Shown piece after piece: positions 61,092-64,000 of a stretch of DNA of 64,000 nucleotides (positions are counted from its first letter, which is position 1; each line of letters begins with the position of its first letter). Source of the stretch: CAZEHS01 sp964649745. Its GTDB lineage: Bacteria > Bacillota > Clostridia > Peptostreptococcales > Acidaminobacteraceae. The DNA lies in contig CAZYQI010000009.1 of NCBI GenBank assembly GCA_964649745.1, forward strand, positions 1 to 64,000, given 5' to 3'. The position numbers and the translations under genes were made by a program. Under the pieces are notes generated by a model. That model saw nothing but the letters and a program-made list of their open reading frames with translations. It was not told the origin of the DNA and made no database searches.

Positions 61092-61117
61092 CTATCATAG
61101 CTGCTAATACTTGTCAA
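61089..61117 (-). promoter_or_regulatory. Promoter of the glycan cluster
   Basis: On the - strand, a perfect TTGACA (61112-61117), a 17-bp spacer and TAGAAT (61089-61094, five of six consensus bases). Transcription should start near 61082, inside the palindrome. It is the strongest sigma-A-like promoter in the window. Confidence 0.85.
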
Positions 61118-61147
61118 AAGCATCCCCTCACAAATAGGGGGACTCCT

Positions 61148-62905
61148 TTACTTGTAATAATACGATTCAAATGTTGGCTCTTTCTCAAAATAGGGCTTGG
61201 CAAGGTCAATATTCCGAAACGTTGGGGCAAGCACAGAGGCATCCCGTTTATACAAAACACCCACCTTCTCCTCACCGGATGCCGGTAAAACCAACCGCCC
61301 CCCCACAGATCCGATGGCCAGGGTTGTCCGATGATCGGAATCCGTTTCTATTTGATAAACCGCTTTTATATCCGGATACGTACTGCCAAACAACCGTCCG
61401 ATGGTGGCAACATCTGCCGAAGTGGTGATATTTGACATCAACCCGTCGCTTTTCGTGTAGTCGGCCAAGGACCCTGTTTCTGTAGCAGGTTTTATTCCGC
61501 TTTGCTTCAGATAGGCGGCGGCATTGACAACTGTAAATGTACTTTCAGGCACATTTATATCTTCATCCTTATCGTTCTTTCGAATGACGTTCTTCTCTGT
61601 TCGGAAATAATTTAAAAGTACATTCTCTCCAGATTCCCGTTCTATAAGCAGAAATCCACTTTCCGGGTAATCCCCACTCAGGAGATAATGGGCCATGATG
61701 GCTGTCTCCACTTGACCCCCTTTGTTCATTCTAAGGGTGTCCGCCCCATTTGGATATATCTTCAGGTTGAGCTCAGCAAGATTTGACGGAACCAAGGCCG
61801 CACTTTCATATTTATGCCAGGTGTTTTCATAGAGGAACTGAGCCAATTGAAACACGCTTGCAATTTGGAGCCGTTTTACTTCCGGACTTTGCTTCAGCAA
61901 CCCCTGCATGACATCATAACGGGTAGTGGATCCTCCCAATCGGTTGGCCGGCACCCAATCGACACCCTTACTGATGGGGACTGTAAAAGAAGCATAGTTC
62001 TTTACTACGGGGGTATCGTAATCCGGTCGCTCAATCTTTGATTTATCTATGTCTAAAGCTGTAAGTTGATCTTTAATAAAGTAAATATTCTTATATTCCG
62101 TGGTTCCGTTGTTTTGAATCTTGAGTTCACGCAAGGCCTTTATATCATTGAGTGCATTCAGTGAGCCCAGTTGATTGTCGCTGATATCCAGGGTTTTCAG
62201 ATAATTCAGATCGGTCAGGGGGGCCAGACTCTGTACCTTGTTCATTCCAAGATCTAAGGTTTCCAGCTTCGCAAGCTCCTTAATTGGTGCGATATCCCCA
62301 ATCTGGTTCTGGTGAAGGTTCAGGGTCTTTAGGTTTTTAAATGCCTCAATACCTGTAAGGGTACGAATACCGCTTCTGTTAAGGTTCAGGGCGGTGCAGT
62401 AAAAGGCATGGCCGAATGTGAGCTTGTCTGTTTTAAGGCTTTTCTTAAGGGCTTCCTGCAGAGCGGGATCTGATACAGTCAGCTCTCGGTTCAGACTATC
62501 CCTTGATATAGAGACGGATTTTTCCGCATCCGAATAGCTCACCACCGCACCCGCCGCTTCTGAAATGAATCGTAAGGGTACATAGGTGGTATTTTCAAAT
62601 ATCTCAGGCGCCGCATCCAAACCGGTTTGGACTCCGTTGATGGTGGCTTTATCGTCCCCAATCTTCATGGCAATGCCATACCCGCTCTTATCTGCCGAAA
62701 TACTCTTGTCCTGAGGGTTCCAGTTCAGGGTAAAGCCCAGAGACTCCAGCAGGAACCGGGCGGGTACCAAAACCCGACCGTTGGTAATCATGGGCGCCTG
62801 GGGCGGAGAAAGCAGGGCTCCGTCCATTTTAATGGTAATGGATTCCGCAAAGCCCGCTCCTATAGATAAATTCATCAACAGCAATAGACATATCAGTTTT
62901 TTCAT
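61148..62905 (-). CDS. Secreted copper-amine-oxidase-N / leucine-rich-repeat protein
   Basis: 585 residues from the ATG at 62905 (AGGAGG six bases ahead). Signal peptide (cleavage near GAGFAES); copper-amine-oxidase N-terminal domain at about 22-130 (LVPARFLLESLGF, YVPLRFISEAAGA), a wall-targeted module in Clostridia; four or five 22-residue leucine-rich repeats at about 165-275 (LKTLNLHQNQIGDIAPIKEL and following); then an unrecognised region of about 300 residues. The start overlaps the ligase stop by one base (TAATG). A weak CCCCT/AGGGG hairpin at 61124-61140 follows the stop, so read-through into the glycan promoter region is possible. Confidence 0.82.
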   Translation of the reverse strand: MKKLICLLLLMNLSIGAGFAESITIKMDGALLSPPQAPMITNGRVLVPARFLLESLGFTLNWNPQDKSISADKSGYGIAMKIGDDKATINGVQTGLDAAPEIFENTTYVPLRFISEAAGAVVSYSDAEKSVSISRDSLNRELTVSDPALQEALKKSLKTDKLTFGHAFYCTALNLNRSGIRTLTGIEAFKNLKTLNLHQNQIGDIAPIKELAKLETLDLGMNKVQSLAPLTDLNYLKTLDISDNQLGSLNALNDIKALRELKIQNNGTTEYKNIYFIKDQLTALDIDKSKIERPDYDTPVVKNYASFTVPISKGVDWVPANRLGGSTTRYDVMQGLLKQSPEVKRLQIASVFQLAQFLYENTWHKYESAALVPSNLAELNLKIYPNGADTLRMNKGGQVETAIMAHYLLSGDYPESGFLLIERESGENVLLNYFRTEKNVIRKNDKDEDINVPESTFTVVNAAAYLKQSGIKPATETGSLADYTKSDGLMSNITTSADVATIGRLFGSTYPDIKAVYQIETDSDHRTTLAIGSVGGRLVLPASGEEKVGVLYKRDASVLAPTFRNIDLAKPYFEKEPTFESYYYK

Positions 62906-64000
62906 TATTTCCTCCTGAAGGCAGTCGGTTGTTTTTCCAATGCCGCATGATCTGTCAAAGCGTACGCGATACCCAGAAACGCCCAAAATATCGGAGCAAC
63001 AGAGGTTACGCTGTCGTTAAACAGGTTGGCAACCCCATAACCGATTATGGCGGTCCACAATATTCCCGGCAAAAGATGACCGGCTGACTCTGCGGCGAAG
63101 AGACCGCTCACTCGTTTGGACAAAACCACCATTAAGCTGATAACCGCCAGAGCACTTATGAGCCCTGTATTAATCATCATTTGAAGATACCAATTATGAG
63201 GTTTGTCTATGATCAGATAGGTATTATCAACCGCCATTTTAGGGAGCAGCTCATTTTGCGGGAAAACTGCAACGAAATTGTCCGGCCCGGCACCCAATAA
63301 CCAATACTCAGGAACCAGTTTCAGTGATCTGGATAGAATGTATGCCCTGCCGCTGCCTAAGCGTTCAAGGCCGTCCAGCAGCTTTATGCCTTTATCCTGA
63401 ACAAGCTCAATGGGCACACCCCCATTCCCGGCCAGAGAGAGATGCATTTTACCCCCTACTTCGCCATAAAGGAATACCAAATAGGGCTTTTCAACAACAA
63501 GACCGAAAATCTTTGGGTTGGACGCATCCGGCAGTTGCGTAATCCTGACTTCCTTGCCAGACCTTGTTACAAACTGAGCCTGTGCTTTTCCTGTGATTTT
63601 CTTTGTGACGGAGGTGGCGGCATCTTCAATGGCTACACTGCCATTGGACGGTGTAATGATAAAGCGGTCCCCGTGAATCGTCAGCCGAACTTCTGTTTCC
63701 GCCACCTTCAACTCTGTCACCGGCCACGGCTTACGCTCGGCTGTGGAGAGGACAAATACTCCGCCTAACGTAACAAGGATAAGCCCCGCCGTCATTATAA
63801 CCGTCATGAATTTTAAAAACGGAACAGGACCCTGTTTTCGCCCATAAGCGCCTATTCCCGCAAAGCTGATGACAAACACAACCATTGCTGCAACGTAGGC
63901 CGCTGCCTCTGAACTGAAATGAAATCCCCGTATCAGTTCATATCCCACCAGAGCGGATATGGCTAACCCAGAGAACATGTATGCTTTTCGGTTTTCACCA
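62905..64000 (-). CDS. O-antigen ligase/polymerase-like membrane protein (N-terminus outside window)
   Basis: The frame stays open to the window edge, so only the C-terminal part (about 365 residues) is seen. It has membrane helices at both ends and a beta-rich extracytoplasmic segment of about 200 residues between them. GAGPDNF, followed at a distance by KPHNWYLQMMINTGLISAL, is the WaaL/Wzy_C signature with its conserved His. It would ligate or polymerise undecaprenyl-PP-linked glycan outside the membrane. The large soluble loop is longer than in most ligases. Coupled to the next gene by a TAATG overlap. Confidence 0.82.
   Translation of the reverse strand, partial: GENRKAYMFSGLAISALVGYELIRGFHFSSEAAAYVAAMVVFVISFAGIGAYGRKQGPVPFLKFMTVIMTAGLILVTLGGVFVLSTAERKPWPVTELKVAETEVRLTIHGDRFIITPSNGSVAIEDAATSVTKKITGKAQAQFVTRSGKEVRITQLPDASNPKIFGLVVEKPYLVFLYGEVGGKMHLSLAGNGGVPIELVQDKGIKLLDGLERLGSGRAYILSRSLKLVPEYWLLGAGPDNFVAVFPQNELLPKMAVDNTYLIIDKPHNWYLQMMINTGLISALAVISLMVVLSKRVSGLFAAESAGHLLPGILWTAIIGYGVANLFNDSVTSVAPIFWAFLGIAYALTDHAALEKQPTAFRRK

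Noticed and set aside
61040..61123. Longer N-terminus (28 extra codons) for the cluster regulator
   Set aside because: That segment contains the palindrome and begins at or upstream of the -10 box, so it would not be in the transcript from the promoter seen; a good ribosome binding site precedes the shorter start.
61124..61140. CCCCT/AGGGG hairpin as terminator of the LRR gene
   Set aside because: Only five base pairs and a poor T-tract on the - strand; too weak to call.

Overview
The window reads as chromosome of an anaerobic, Gram-positive-lineage bacterium, most likely class Clostridia (Bacillota). The basis is the gene order rpmE-tdk-yqhQ-prmC-prfA-sua5-ywlE-rpiB-upp-comEB-wecA-wecB-atp, the SLH-domain surface protein, proteins with copper-amine-oxidase N-terminal domains, a Kce-type lysine-fermentation enzyme and the presence of both an F-type and a V/A-type rotary ATPase. 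I cannot name the genus. Only one gene (17828-19567) lies on the + strand; everything else is read on the - strand, so transcription runs from high to low coordinates. No tRNA, rRNA, CRISPR array, phage or transposase gene was recognised.

Layout. (1) 23-7255: F1Fo-ATPase operon atpZ-I-B-E1-E2-F-H-A-G-D; the epsilon gene would lie beyond position 1. The single-hairpin c subunit carries all the ligands of the classical Na+ site, and a second, four-helix c subunit carries only one ion-binding carboxylate, as in Acetobacterium-type Na+ ATPases. (2) 7674-17646: housekeeping block (undecaprenyl-phosphate sugar transferase, UDP-GlcNAc 2-epimerase, pyrimidine salvage, translation factors, protein-arginine phosphatase, L31). 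(3) 17828-20620: a + strand lipoprotein with a degenerate transglutaminase-like domain, facing an isolated kce gene across a shared terminator. (4) 21108-29951: V/A-type ATPase operon in the order H-C-I-E-A-K-F-B-D, which separates the A and B subunits. (5) 30366-32234: SLH surface protein with its own terminator. (6) 32554-61039: a 28.5-kb surface-glycan cluster led by a winged-helix regulator whose promoter is overlapped by a perfect 37-bp palindrome. (7) 61148-64000: a copper-amine-oxidase/LRR protein and the C-terminal part of an O-antigen-ligase-like protein.

In the glycan cluster the enzymes form recognisable sets. PglF/E/D/C-like proteins would make UDP-diacetylbacillosamine and load it on undecaprenyl phosphate. 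WbpA/B/E/D/I-like proteins would make a diacetamido-uronic acid nucleotide. Two AsnB-like amidotransferases may turn uronic acids into uronamides. Further genes encode three NAD-dependent epimerases in tandem, a formyltransferase, an SGNH esterase, a SAM methyltransferase, two flippase candidates (Wzx-like and Amj-like) and several glycosyltransferases. Among the last is a poorly known family present as three paralogues (44904-46226, 46190-47443, 49146-50387), my best candidate for undescribed biochemistry.

Between the genes lie at least three families of palindromic intergenic repeats: GCAGATG-type elements of about 115-180 bp, CTCCCTC/GAGGGAG hairpin elements, and GCG-rich elements. Some are nested in each other, and some supply the stop codon of the gene they follow.
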